Source of the DNA: CAWAHD01 sp963781785
GTDB taxonomy: Bacteria > Planctomycetota > Planctomycetia > Isosphaerales > Isosphaeraceae
DNA length: 64,000 nt
NCBI GenBank assembly: GCA_963781785.1
Contig: CAWAHD010000005.1
Location: 248,001-312,000, forward strand
Direction: 5' to 3'
Shown one piece after another: positions 39,918 to 50,958 of the stretch (positions within the stretch are counted from its first letter, which is position 1; every line of letters starts with the position of its first letter). Under the pieces are notes generated by a model that was given only the letters and a program-made list of their open reading frames with translations, made no database searches and was not told the origin of the DNA. Position numbers and translations under genes: made by a program.

Positions 39918-42545
39918 TGATCGAGCTCGAGCTGGCGCGCGCCCTGGTGGCTGTTGGGACTGGCCGCGCTCTTGTTACTCGGCTATGTCTTCCTCCGGAC
40001 GTTGACCGATTTCGCGCGCTGGCAGCGGGTCGTGTCGCTGTGTCTGCGCGCGAGCATCGTGGTTCTCCTGGTCCTGGCGCTCGGAGGACTCAGCCTGGTC
40101 CGGCCCACGCGGGAGCTGTTCGTGGTGTTCGCGGTCGATCGCAGCCAGAGCATTGGCGAAAAAGGGGCCGAAGCGATCGATTCGTTCTTGAGCAAAGCGA
40201 TGCCGCTGGCGGGATCGAACCGGTTTGCCGTGCTGCCGTTTGGCTCGGAGCCGGGCAACCTGCAAAGCGGCCCGCTCGCGTGGGCAGAGCTCAAGAAGAA
40301 GCGGACCAGCTCCGGCGCTGGTCTGGCGGCTGGCCGGCCCGGTCCGTCGGTCACGGCGGCAGACCCTGCGGGACTCGACCGCCAGGGGACCGACCTGGCG
40401 GCTGCGCTCTTGGTGGCGGCCGCGGCGGTGCCGCCGTTTTCGGTGCCGCGGATCGTGCTCCTGTCCGACGGCAATCCCACCCAGGGCGACGCCGTCCAAG
40501 CGGGCTCTGCCCTGCGGAACCGGGTCGAAATCTTGACGGTTGCTCTGCCGGGCCGCACCGAGCCAGAGGTGCAGCTCTCGGCGGTGACCGCGCCCTTGCA
40601 GGTCTTGCAGGGAGAGCCGTTCCAGGTCGAGATCGTGATCGACGCCAACCACGACGACGACCGCGGCCGGGTCGACGTCTACAAGGGCGACGTCAAGGTT
40701 GCCGGCCAGGCGGTCAAGCTGGTGAAAGGGGAGAACCGGGTCGTCATCAAGCAGACGATCGATTTGGGCGGATTGACACCGATCACGGCCCGGCTCTCGG
40801 GGTACCAGGACACGCTGCTGGATAATAACAGCGATTTCGCGCTGGTGTCGGCGGCGGGCAAGCCGCGCGTGCTCCTGGTCGAGAGCGAGCCTGACCAGGC
40901 CAAGCATTTGACCTGGGCGCTCGAGGAGCAGAACTTCCAGGTCGACGTGCGGCCGCCGCGGGGTTCCCGAGGGCCTGGCCGAGCTGCAGAATTATGACCT
41001 GGTGGTGCTGTCGAACGTGCCGGCGACGGCGCTCAGCCTGCACCAGATGGACGTGGTGCGAACGTACGTCCAGGAGCTGGGCGGCGGGCTCATGATGCTG
41101 GGGGGCGACCAGTCGTTCGGGCTGGGTGGTTATTACAAGACAAGGATCGAGGAGATCCTGCCGGTCCGCAGCGACTTCGAGAAGGAAAAGGAAAAGCCCA
41201 GCCTGGCGCTCGTCCTGGTGATCGACAAGTCGGGCTCGATGGGCGGCGAGAAGATCGAGATGGCCAAGGAGTCCGCCCGGGCGGCCGTCGAGCTGTTGGG
41301 GCCCAGCGACAAGGTCGGTGTGCTGGCCTTCGAAGGGGAGCACACCTGGATCAGCGAGCTGCATCCGTGCACCGACAAGGGTTTTGTTCTGGACCGGATC
41401 GCCGGTCTCGAGGCCGGCGGCGGGACCGTGATGGCGCCGGCGATGGAGGAGGCTGAGGAGGCACTTCGCGCCACCGTCGCCAAGCTCAAGCACGTGATCA
41501 TCTTGACCGACGGCATCAGTTCGCCGGGCGATTTTGAGGGGATCGCGCAGGCGATGGCAGCGGAGCGGATCACGGTGTCGACGGTGGCGATGGGAGGCGG
41601 GGCGGATGTGACGCTCCTGGAAGAGATTGCGCGGATCGGCAAGGGCCGTTCTTACGTTGCCGACGACCCGGCGCAGGTGCCGCAGATCTTCGCCAAGGAG
41701 ACGGTCACGGCGAGCAAGTCGGCGATCAACGAGCAGCCGTTTGCCCCCACGCTGGTGCGGCCGACGAGGGTCCTGGCGGAAATCCGGCTCGACGAGGCCC
41801 CGTTCTTACTGGGATATGTGATCACCCGGGCCAAGCCGACCGCCGAGGTGATTCTCGCGACCGAGTCGGCCGACCCGCTCTTGGCCTGGTGGCGGTATGG
41901 GCTGGGCATGACGGTGGCGTTCACGTCCGACGCCAAGGCCCGCTGGGGCGCCGAGTGGCTGTCGTGGCCGCAGTTCGGCCAGTTCTGGGCGCAGGTCGCA
42001 AGATTCGCCATGCGCAAGGCCGAGGCCAAGGGGACCGTCGTCCAGATCGAGCGCTCAGGGCGGAAAGCGGTGGTGTCGCTGGACGCGATCGAGCCCTCCG
42101 GCCGATATCTCAACAAGGCGGCGACCGAGCTGACCCTGGTCGAGCCCGGGCTCGTGACGAAAAAGGTCGAGATGGCGCAGGTGGCGCCGGGCGCTACCAG
42201 GCCGAGTTCGACGCGACCCGGCCGGGGTCGTATCAACTGATGTTCAGTCAAACGCGGGACCAGCAGCTTCTGGGCCGTCAGTCGCGCGGTCTGGCGGTGG
42301 GTTATCCGGATGAGCTGAGGCTGCGGCCGGTGAATATGGGGATGTTGCAGTCGATCGCCAGGGCGGCGGGAGGCCGGCTGGTGGACTCGCCGGAGTCAGT
42401 CTTCGAGCCGCCGGCGGCCACGGCGGCGCGGGTGGTTCCGTTATGGCAATACCTGGCCACGGCCGCCGTGTTATTATTCGTGCTGGACGTGGCGGTGCGG
42501 CGAATCGACCTGTCGCGGGGGGGCAGATACGAAGCGGGCCGGTGA
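39917..42545 (+). CDS. VWA membrane protein with amidotransferase-like segment (three frame breaks)
   Basis: The start ATG at 39917 overlaps the previous stop (TGATG) and has a strong GGAGGTGG 8 bases upstream. Reading MIELELAR then PWWLLGLAALLLLGYVF needs one base removed at about 39,942. Further one-base corrections are needed at about 40,961 (GGGG run) and 42,190 (GGG run). Repaired length is about 875 residues. Parts in order: two N-terminal helices, a first VWA (FAVDRSQSIGEKG), a class I amidotransferase-like segment (LLVESEPDQAKHLTWALEEQ ... GGLMMLGGDQSFGLGGYY), a second VWA with a full MIDAS (VIDKSGSMGGEK), and a C-terminal helix (LATAAVLLFVLDVAVRRI). It is probably a partner of the MoxR ATPase in the membrane. 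Confidence 0.82.
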
Positions 42546-42654
42546 ATTGGAGACGGTGGTCACTTCCAAGGCTGGTGATTTGAGCGTACAATCTTGCGCG
42601 ATATCTCGGTGGATCGGCGTGATCGGGTCGACCGGCGGAAGAAAGGGCAATGCC

Positions 42655-44118
42655 ATGGGCGAGCAGATCCTGAAAAAGTTGGAACCCGTGCGGCGGCGGC
42701 AACTGGCTCTGGAAGTGTTCCGATTGGCCGCGATCGGGCTTTTGGCCGGTTCGCTGGCGGGGCTCGCGCTGGGGGTCTGGCGGTGGCAAGCCGGTGGCAT
42801 TGTGGCGACCGGGTGGGCCGCTTTGGTCCTCGCGACCGGGCCGGTGCTGGGGGCCTTGATCGCTCTCGTGAAGGGACGTTCCTATCGCCTGGCAGCCGCC
42901 TCGGTTGATCGCTCTTACCAGCTCAAGGACCGGGCTGCCACGGCCGTGGAATTCCTCCGAGCCGGACAGCCGAGCCCGCTGCATCAGCTCCAGGTCGCCG
43001 ATGCGCTACAGCACCTGGACGGCATCGATCCGCGGCGGGCTGCCCCGTTCCGCGTGCCGACCGCTCTGCCTTGGGGCGCCCTGGCCTCGGTGCTTGCTCT
43101 GGTGCTTTTGTTCTGGCCCCGCCCCGCTTCGGTTCAAGCCCAGCCGGCGCAGCCGCTCGACGCAGTGCTCGCCGCCGCCCAGGATGCCGAGGAAAGCCTC
43201 GAAGACCTCGAGCAAGCCGCCCGCAAGGAAAACGACCCGAAGCTGACCGAGCTGGTCCAGAAGTTGAACGAGACCATCGAGGAGATGAAGCTTCCCGGCG
43301 TCGATGCCAAGGAGGCACTGGCCAAGCTTTCCGAGATGCAAGCGGCGATCACCGCGCAGCAAGCCCAGTACAATGTGGGGCTGGTGGATGCCCAGATGGA
43401 CGCCCTGGGCGAGGCGCTGGGGTCGTCGCAGGCCCTCGATGGTGCCGGCCAGGCGCTCAAGCAGGGTCAATACGAGAAGGCCGCTGATCAGCTCGAGAGC
43501 GCCGACCCCAAGTTCGACCGCAAGGAAGCTCGAGCCCTCAAGGAGAAACTCGCCCAGGTCGCCAAATCGATGGAAGACGGCAGCCTGACCGACCTGAGCG
43601 CCGCCACGACCGAGCTTGCCGAATCGCTCGACGACGGCGCTGCCGCCCAGGGTGCCTTGAAGAAGCTCGGCAACCTGGCCCGCGCCCAGGGCCGGCGCAA
43701 GAAGATCAACGACCTGCTGACCTCGCAATGCCGGAGCCTGTCGGAGTGCAAGGGAAAATGTCAGTGTGACAAGAACAGTACGGCCCAGTTGCGGCTGCGC
43801 AAGAAATCCGACAAGCCGTCAAGCAAGTGGGGCATGGGCACGAGCGGTAACACCGATGGCGACCGGACCAAGCTCGAGGCAGCACGGCAGCGGGAGCAGG
43901 TTACCGGCGAGATGGGTGAGGGTGCGTCCGAGACGGAGACGGCCCACATGCCGGAAGGCCGCCAGACCGCCGGCCGGGCGTACCGCGACCAATATCAGAA
44001 ATACCGCCGCATGACCGAGGCGGCACTGAATTCCGAGCCGATTCCCCTGGGTCATCGCCAGACGATCCGCCGTTACTTCGAGCTGATCCGGCCCGACGGC
44101 GACGAAGGCGGCAAGTAG
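42655..44118 (+). CDS. Coiled-coil membrane protein of the MoxR/VWA cluster
   Basis: 487 residues from ATG 42655, chosen because GGAAGAAAGG lies 7-17 bases upstream; an earlier in-frame start at 42547 has no such site. Two to three N-terminal membrane helices (FRLAAIGLLAGSLAGLALGV, AALVLATGPVLGALIALV, WGALASVLALVLLFW) are followed by a long charged coiled coil (LDAVLAAAQDAEESLEDLEQ and onward) and a four-cysteine cluster CRSLSECKGKCQC. It ends with EPIPLGHRQTIRRYFELIRP, a tail that I recall from planctomycete proteins at this position. The role is unknown; its position suggests a structural part of the same complex. Confidence 0.72.
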   Translation: MGEQILKKLEPVRRRQLALEVFRLAAIGLLAGSLAGLALGVWRWQAGGIVATGWAALVLATGPVLGALIALVKGRSYRLAAASVDRSYQLKDRAATAVEFLRAGQPSPLHQLQVADALQHLDGIDPRRAAPFRVPTALPWGALASVLALVLLFWPRPASVQAQPAQPLDAVLAAAQDAEESLEDLEQAARKENDPKLTELVQKLNETIEEMKLPGVDAKEALAKLSEMQAAITAQQAQYNVGLVDAQMDALGEALGSSQALDGAGQALKQGQYEKAADQLESADPKFDRKEARALKEKLAQVAKSMEDGSLTDLSAATTELAESLDDGAAAQGALKKLGNLARAQGRRKKINDLLTSQCRSLSECKGKCQCDKNSTAQLRLRKKSDKPSSKWGMGTSGNTDGDRTKLEAARQREQVTGEMGEGASETETAHMPEGRQTAGRAYRDQYQKYRRMTEAALNSEPIPLGHRQTIRRYFELIRPDGDEGGK

Positions 44119-44473
44119 GCACGTTCCGGACATCCGGGCCGGCGGGCGGCCATTTTTCTTGATTCGACCCGAGCGGTTGTGCCGAAGATAGGGGTGAGGG
44201 CCGGTTGAACGCCCGTCGTCGCCACCCTGGCGCCGCGACCCGGTGAGCTCAAGGCGAGCCTCGAAGCTGAAGTGATGAGGCTCATGGCGAATCGTTGTGA
44301 CCTGCCGCGCCGGCAGCGCCGCCGCTCGCGGTTGGCTGCGTCCGCGGCGCGTCCAGGGGACGCAGGTCGTCGCGCCGACCGGCGGGATGATGGAGAGGCT
44401 GGGCTTACCGTGAGCCAGGAGCGATTCTGGGGCAGGTGTTTTTGTTGCGCAATTGAGCAACGACGCGAACAAC
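44119..44473. other. Non-coding stretch before the family A elements
   Basis: About 355 bp in which no credible gene, RNA or repeat was recognised. Short open frames here have no start signals and no recognisable motifs. Confidence 0.4.
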
Positions 44474-44667
44474 TTTCCCCCCCTTGTGAAGGGGGGGTTA
44501 GGGGGGGTGGACCCCGCGCGACCAGCTAGCTTCGCCTCTGTGCGCAGGGGCCAGGAGGGTGGGCCCAGAGCCTTTGACACCGAAGAACAAAATGCGCGAG
44601 ACGGCGTTGTGAGTGGCGAGCAGCCGCGACCACCCCCCCTAACCCCCCCTTCGCAAGGGGGGGAAAA
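44474..44667. repeat. Family A composite element (about 190 bp, second copy)
   Basis: Left arm CCCCCCCTTGTGAAGGGGGG and inverted right arm CCCCCCCTAACCCCCCCTTC followed by GCAAGGGGGGG. The interior shares GCGCGACCAGCTAGC with the half element in the TPR gene (21866) and GACGGCGTTGTG with the element at 36714. It has no coding capacity. Confidence 0.8.
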
Positions 44668-44721
44668 GGGCGCAACAAATCCGCGGGAACGCGCGGCTCG
44701 CGGAAGGTTGGCTTTTCATCA

Positions 44722-44755
44722 GCCCCCCTAACCCCCCCTTCACAAGGGGGGAAAA
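44722..44755. repeat. Family A single arm
   Basis: CCCCCCTAACCCCCCCTTCA followed by CAAGGGGGGAAAAGG, a solitary right arm 55 bp after the composite element at 44474-44667 and in the same orientation as its right end. Confidence 0.8.
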
Positions 44756-44822
44756 GGTCGCAACGAATTCCGCGGGACCGCGAAATGGCTCGGGTCGAGG
44801 GTCAGGGTTTCTCGTCGGAGGA

Positions 44823-46607
44823 ATGGCGCTGGCCGCCGCATTTGATCGGACGGATCGGACGGATCGGACGGAGATGAACGAGCGGATCGATTACCAGACA
44901 TCCGTGGCTGCACATCGCCGGCGCCCTGGCTCGCGAGCTCAGGCGTCGGCCGCCGCATCGCGGCGGCCATTCGAGCCGCAATTCGCGCGAGCCATCGCCG
45001 CGTTTTTGATCCTGGGGATCGTGCTTCGCCTGGTGCGCTGGCTGTTGAATTACCCGATGTGGTGCGACGAGACGATGCTGGCGGCCAATCTGCTCGACCG
45101 CGACTGGGCCGACCTGGCCCGGCCACTCGCCTACCGCCAGGTTTGCCCCATCGGGTTTCTGGCACTTGAGTGGCTGGCCGTCCGGCTCGTCGGGTTCTCC
45201 GAGTCCAGTGCTCGGTTAGTTCCTTTATTGTGTGCTCTGGCCAGCGTACCGCTGTTTCACCAGCTCGCGCGGCGCGTGCTGGGCTCGGGAACGAAGGGCT
45301 GCCTGCTGGCCGTCGCGATGTTTGCGACGGCCGAGCCCTTGATCCGCTACGCGGGGGAAGCCAAGCCCTATGAGGCCGACCTGCTGGTGAGCCTGGTGCT
45401 TTTGAACCTGGCTGTCGCCTGGCTAAAAGCTCCGGAGCGAACCCGGTGGGTCTGGGCCATGGCTGCGGCAGTGCCCGTGGCCGCTCTCCTGTCGCTGCCC
45501 TCGGTGTTCGTGATCGCGACCATCGCACTCCTGGCGATGGCCCAGGCCGCACGGCAGCGCGACCTCCGGCGGATCGTCCCCCTCGCGGGCTATCTTGGTG
45601 CGGCGCTCGCTGCGCTCGCGGCGATGGCCGCCCTGGGCCAGTATCGCGCCACGCCGGCCAACCGCGCCTATTTTCTCAAATACTGGGCGGTGGCATTCCC
45701 GCCGAGCTGGCGGAGCCCAGGGACACTTTTGAACTGGCTGGCCGCGGTCCACACCGGGCCGTTGTTCGCGATTCCTCATGGGGCAGTGCCCGGCACGACA
45801 TGGCTGAACGCTCTGGTCTTCGGCAGCTTCCTGGTCGGGATCTTCGTGTGCCGCAAACGGGAACCCAGCGTGGTCGTGCTGCTCGTCTTGCCTTTTTTAC
45901 TCAATTTGGCGGCTGCTGCGGCGCGACGGTATCCGTATGGGATGAGCATTCGCGTGGCGCTCCATCTCGTTCCTTCGATCGTTCTCTTGGCGGCTGCCGG
46001 CGTCGAGTGGATGTCAGCGCGGCGGAGGGGTAGCCTGCGCGGTCGCGTGATCATTCCCGCTCTGGCGTTGGCCGCGGCGGCCTGGGGCGTGGGGCGGATG
46101 GGTAATGACCTCGCGCATCCGTACCGGACTCCCTGGGACCGGACGGCCCGTGAGTTTGCCCGCTGGTTCTGGGATGAGCTCAGCGTGGAGTCGGAGCTGG
46201 TCTGCGTTCGAAGCGACCTGGGCATCCCGTTCCGCCCCGGGGAGTGGGCGTATGACGGGGCTGATCAATACCTGTGCTATCAGCGGATTTATTCGGCACG
46301 CCATCGCAAAAAGCAGCCGCCGCGCTGGGACGCGATCTCGCCGGCTCGACCGCTCCGATGCGTGCTCCTGAACCGGATGCCCGAAGATGTGCCCGCGTTC
46401 CTCGAATGGATCAAATCTCACCGCGCACGCTACACGCTGCGCGACGTGCGAACCTACCGCGCGACCCGTGGGTCGGCCGTCGAGCCGGCGCTGACCTACG
46501 TCGTGTGCGAGTTCGTGCCGGCGTCGGGCGTGCTAGCTCTGGCTCCCTCTCCTGCGGGAGAGGGACCCAGTCATTGGCGGCGCCACGGCTCTTATGCTGG
46601 CGACTAG
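44823..46607 (+). CDS. GT39/ArnT-like polytopic membrane glycosyltransferase
   Basis: Up to 594 residues. It resembles the dolichyl-phosphate-mannose/ArnT type of GT-C transferases, which move sugar from a polyprenyl phosphate on the outer face of the inner membrane. After the first helix (AIAAFLILGIVLRLVRWLL) comes an early loop with the acidic pair WCDETMLAANLLDRDW, as expected for the catalytic site, and about ten more helices. The true start may be ATG 44874 (MNERIDYQTS): the first 17 residues include TDRTDRTDRT from a 9-bp DNA repeat (44844-44870), and the ATG at 44823 sits too close to its GGAGG. The last 25 residues (LAPSPAGEGPSHWRRHGSY) come from a family B repeat, which also supplies the stop codon. 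Confidence 0.78.
   Translation: MALAAAFDRTDRTDRTEMNERIDYQTSVAAHRRRPGSRAQASAAASRRPFEPQFARAIAAFLILGIVLRLVRWLLNYPMWCDETMLAANLLDRDWADLARPLAYRQVCPIGFLALEWLAVRLVGFSESSARLVPLLCALASVPLFHQLARRVLGSGTKGCLLAVAMFATAEPLIRYAGEAKPYEADLLVSLVLLNLAVAWLKAPERTRWVWAMAAAVPVAALLSLPSVFVIATIALLAMAQAARQRDLRRIVPLAGYLGAALAALAAMAALGQYRATPANRAYFLKYWAVAFPPSWRSPGTLLNWLAAVHTGPLFAIPHGAVPGTTWLNALVFGSFLVGIFVCRKREPSVVVLLVLPFLLNLAAAAARRYPYGMSIRVALHLVPSIVLLAAAGVEWMSARRRGSLRGRVIIPALALAAAAWGVGRMGNDLAHPYRTPWDRTAREFARWFWDELSVESELVCVRSDLGIPFRPGEWAYDGADQYLCYQRIYSARHRKKQPPRWDAISPARPLRCVLLNRMPEDVPAFLEWIKSHRARYTLRDVRTYRATRGSAVEPALTYVVCEFVPASGVLALAPSPAGEGPSHWRRHGSYAGD
44844..44870. repeat. 9-bp microsatellite at the GT39-like gene start
   Basis: Three copies of GATCGGACG in tandem, encoding DRT repeats if translation begins at 44823. 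The next ATG (44874) follows immediately, so the repeat may lie in the leader instead. Confidence 0.7.
46541..46605. repeat. Family B repeat arm overlapping the GT39-like gene end
   Basis: GGCTCCCTCTCCTGCGGGAG followed by AGGGACCCAG and TGGCGGCGCCACGGC. It matches the outer arm of the element ending near 36650 (GAGAGGGAGCC ... TGGCCGCGCCACGGC). It lies within the last 22 codons of the GT39-like gene and reaches the 3' end of the convergent oxidoreductase gene. Confidence 0.7.
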
Positions 46608-47766
46608 GCACCCGATTCGGCGCTGATCTCCTCGAGTGAGACCCGGCGGCCCAGGTCGACGGCTTTCCGCACGAGCAGGCCGATCTGGGTGGCCGCACGA
46701 GCCTCGGCCAGCGAGATCGGCGGCGGCGTGGCCCCACCAGAGCGCACGGCACTCAGAAAGGCCTCCAGGGCGTTGCGCGTGTCTGGCTGAGCACCGGGAT
46801 GAATCGCCCGGCGCGAACGGTTGCGGTCGCGATAAGTCAGTGCTCCGGTGGCGAAGTCGAAACCCGCGTCCTCACCCATCACGCGGAACGACGAGCCGGT
46901 AAAACCGTCGTCGGCGGGTGCGATCCAGCTCTGAACGAACGAGGCGTGGAAGCCATCGGCCCACTCGAGCTCGACGGCGTAGTGGTCGGTGACGTCGCGG
47001 AGCGGGTCGATCCGGGTGAAGAGGGCTTGCCGCCCCCAGCCGGAGGCACGAACGGGGAGCTCGCCTTTGAGCCACTGCAAGACATCCCAGATGTGAACCC
47101 CCTGCTCCACCATCCAGTCGCCGGATCGATCACGGCGGCCCAGCCAACCGCCGTGGCCGTTCATCGGCCCGTTGCTGCTGGTCCACGTGGCCCGCGCCTC
47201 GACCAAAGGGCCCAGCTCACCCTGGCGGATCAGCTCGACCCCGCCCTTGAACCGGGCGTTCGAGCGCCGCTGAAACCCGACATGAACGGTCAGGCCCGCG
47301 GCCGAAGCCGCGAGCGCGATCAAGCTGTCGCACCCCGCGAGCGTGATTCCCAGCGGCTTCTCTGCATAAAGATGCTTGGCCGCCGAGATCGCATCGCGAT
47401 AAACCCGGTCGTGAAGGTCGCACGGCAGCGCGATCACCACGGCATCGATGTCGCGCCGGTCAAAGACCCTGCACGGGTCGTCAGAGCAGTCAGGCCGCTG
47501 CCCATGCGCTTTATCAACGATCCCCTGTGCACGCCGCACGTGCTTGGGCTCGGGGTCGCAGACGGCCGCAACCTTAGCTCCGGGAACCTCGAGCAACGTC
47601 CTGAGCAGCGCCGTCCCGCGGTTGCCCAGCCCGATCATGCCCAGCTTGACCGGATGCTCTGGGCCTCGACCGCCGCGGCCTCGGCCAGCTCGCCCTGGGA
47701 GAGCGCCAGGCTCGCCGCGGCCGAGCAGCTCAGAAATCGGCGGCGGTTCAAGCGGATCGGAGGCAT
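46604..47766 (-). CDS. Tat-exported Gfo/Idh/MocA-family oxidoreductase (frame-broken near the signal peptide)
   Basis: NAD(P)-dependent sugar or cyclitol oxidoreductase family. The start ATG at 47766 gives a twin-arginine signal, MPPIRLNRRRFLSCSAAASL. One base missing at about 47,664 (GGGCC in the plus strand) separates it from the body, which continues PEHPVKLGMIGLGNRGTALL (Rossmann fold, GxGxxG). Then come AAVCDPEPKHVRRA and AEKPLGITLAGCD, the EKP motif with the lysine conserved in this family. Repaired length is about 387 residues. It is divergent from pyrG across 162 bp. Planctomycetes carry dozens of such exported paralogs, so the substrate cannot be assigned. Confidence 0.85.
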
Positions 47767-47869
47767 GACAAAGTACTCCGCGACAAAGAAACCAGCGGCA
47801 GATGTCAAAGGATATTCTACCCGCTTCGCAACCAAACTTCGAGTGGCCGAGACGTCTTTCGCTCGCGAT

Positions 47870-47878
47870 TGGTATACT
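47870..47878 (+). promoter_or_regulatory. Candidate extended -10 promoter for pyrG
   Basis: TGGTATACT fits an extended -10 (TGN then TATACT, one mismatch to TATAAT), 50 bp before the pyrG start in the 162-bp divergent gap. No good -35 is seen at 16-18 bp upstream, which extended -10 promoters tolerate. Confidence 0.4.
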
Positions 47879-47928
47879 ATGACGCTTGGAATTCGCCGTA
47901 CGGATGAACACACTATGGGCAAAATGCG

Positions 47929-49532
<1,604 letters not shown>

Positions 49533-49535
<3 letters not shown>

Positions 49536-49553
49536 ATCCTAAATCCTAAATCC
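49533..49553. repeat. TAAATCC heptamer repeat at the pyrG stop
   Basis: Three tandem copies of TAAATCC; the first provides the pyrG stop codon. It lies in the 48-bp gap before nagA. It may be a minor repeat of the same sort as the AAGGATG repeat at 56847. Confidence 0.7.
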
Positions 49554-49583
49554 GAAGTCGGGGGGCGGGAGTACGAGAGTTTT

Positions 49584-50720
49584 ATGAAGGTCGTGGCGCG
49601 GTCACTCGAGAGTTCGGAGTGGATCGAGCTCGAGGTCAAGGGAGGCTTGATCGAGCGGGTGCGACCGGCAAGTGGCCCGAGCGAGCGCGGGCCTGGCGAC
49701 GAGTGGGTTGCTCCGGCGTTCTGGGACATCCAGGTGAACGGACGGTTGGGGCATTCGTTCTCGAGTCCCGATCTGACCGCCCTACAGGCCACGGCGATCA
49801 TCCTGGACCAGGCAGCCCTCGGGACGGCCCGGCTCTGCCCGACCGTGATCACGGCTCCCACGCGCGACATGATCCATGGCGTGCGCACGATTGCCGCCGC
49901 GTGCGATCGGGATACCCGTGTGGCGGCGCGCGTCATCGGCATCCACCTCGAGGGGCCGTTCCTCTCCGACGTTGAAGGCTACCGCGGTGCCCACTCCGCC
50001 TGGTCGATCCGAGATCCGGATTGGAATCTATTCGAAGAGCTGCAAGCGGCCTCGGGAGGGCGCATTGTTCTGGTCACGCTGGCGCCGGAACGCAAAGGCG
50101 CGATCGAGTTCATTTGCCGCGCCCGGGGTGCAGGGGTTTTGATCGCATTGGGGCACACGGCGGCGAGCGGACAAGAGATCCGGGCCGCCGTGGCCGCCGG
50201 AGCGCGGCTCAGCACCCACCTGGGAAACGGCATCGCATCGCAGCTTGCTCGCCATCCCAACCCGATCTGGGAGCAAGCGGGCATTGACGAACTATCGGCC
50301 TCGTTCATCGCCGATGGGTTTCATCTCGACGTGGCGACGCTTCGAGTGCTGGCGCGGGCCAAGGGGCGGGATCGCACGATCTTGATCAGCGACGCCAGCC
50401 CGCTGGCCGGCCTGCCGCCCGGAGCTTACGGCGAGTGGTCCGTGGAAAGCTCCGGGAGAATCGTCGTCACCGGAACGCCCTACCTGGCCGGCTCTTGCCA
50501 GGCGCTCGGCGAGGGGCTGGCGTACCTGATGAGCGCTTCCGGCTGGACGCTCGAGCAAGCGATCAAGATGGTGACGGCCAACCCGGCGCGGCTTTTGGGC
50601 CGGCCCGCGCCGGCACTCGCCGCGGGGGAGCCGGCTGGTTTTGTCATCTTCCGGCGACCGGGGCCGGGGCAGTTGGTGCTCGATCGGACGTGCGTCGATG
50701 GAATCTGGTCGGCCGCGTGA
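49584..50720 (+). CDS. nagA: N-acetylglucosamine-6-phosphate deacetylase
   Basis: Amidohydrolase that removes acetate from GlcNAc-6-phosphate, in amino-sugar and cell-wall recycling. At 378 residues it fits NagA. Seen: DIQVNG at the start of the barrel (residues 48-53), metal-binding Glu123 in GIHLEGPFL, His191 in ALGHTAAS, His212 in STHLGNG and catalytic Asp270 in ILISDAS. The usual NagA signature around the second histidine is THLFNAM, here THLGNGI, so it is a variant subfamily. It lies 48 bp after pyrG on the same strand and may be cotranscribed. No nagB or kinase gene is adjacent. Confidence 0.85.
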   Translation: MKVVARSLESSEWIELEVKGGLIERVRPASGPSERGPGDEWVAPAFWDIQVNGRLGHSFSSPDLTALQATAIILDQAALGTARLCPTVITAPTRDMIHGVRTIAAACDRDTRVAARVIGIHLEGPFLSDVEGYRGAHSAWSIRDPDWNLFEELQAASGGRIVLVTLAPERKGAIEFICRARGAGVLIALGHTAASGQEIRAAVAAGARLSTHLGNGIASQLARHPNPIWEQAGIDELSASFIADGFHLDVATLRVLARAKGRDRTILISDASPLAGLPPGAYGEWSVESSGRIVVTGTPYLAGSCQALGEGLAYLMSASGWTLEQAIKMVTANPARLLGRPAPALAAGEPAGFVIFRRPGPGQLVLDRTCVDGIWSAA

Positions 50721-50814
50721 GCGCTGTGCCGCGCAGGGGCGGGGGCTGGATATCACACGCGCGTTCGCCGAAGATGACGATTGTCCAAGCGGCGGGCTGA
50801 CGGAATCTCGAAGT

Positions 50815-50937
50815 GTCGGTCAGGCTTTCCAGGCTGACAGCAAAGTTGCGCTTGGCTCGAAAAAGGGACGTACTTTCGCGGGAGCGAAAGGCGACAAAGT
50901 GTGAACGCGTCACGTCAGGCTGGAAAGCCTGACCTAC
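50815..50937. repeat. Family C inverted pair
   Basis: The left unit GGTCAGGCTTTCCAGGCTGA (within 50815-50838, one base different from consensus) and the right unit GTCAGGCTGGAAAGCCTGAC plus CTAC (50914-50937) face each other across 75 bp. This is the simple, unamplified form of the architecture seen in the array at 31445. It lies between nagA and the first coiled-coil gene and ends 21 bp before that gene's start. Confidence 0.9.
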
Positions 50938-50958
50938 GACTATCGAAGGGAGAGCACC

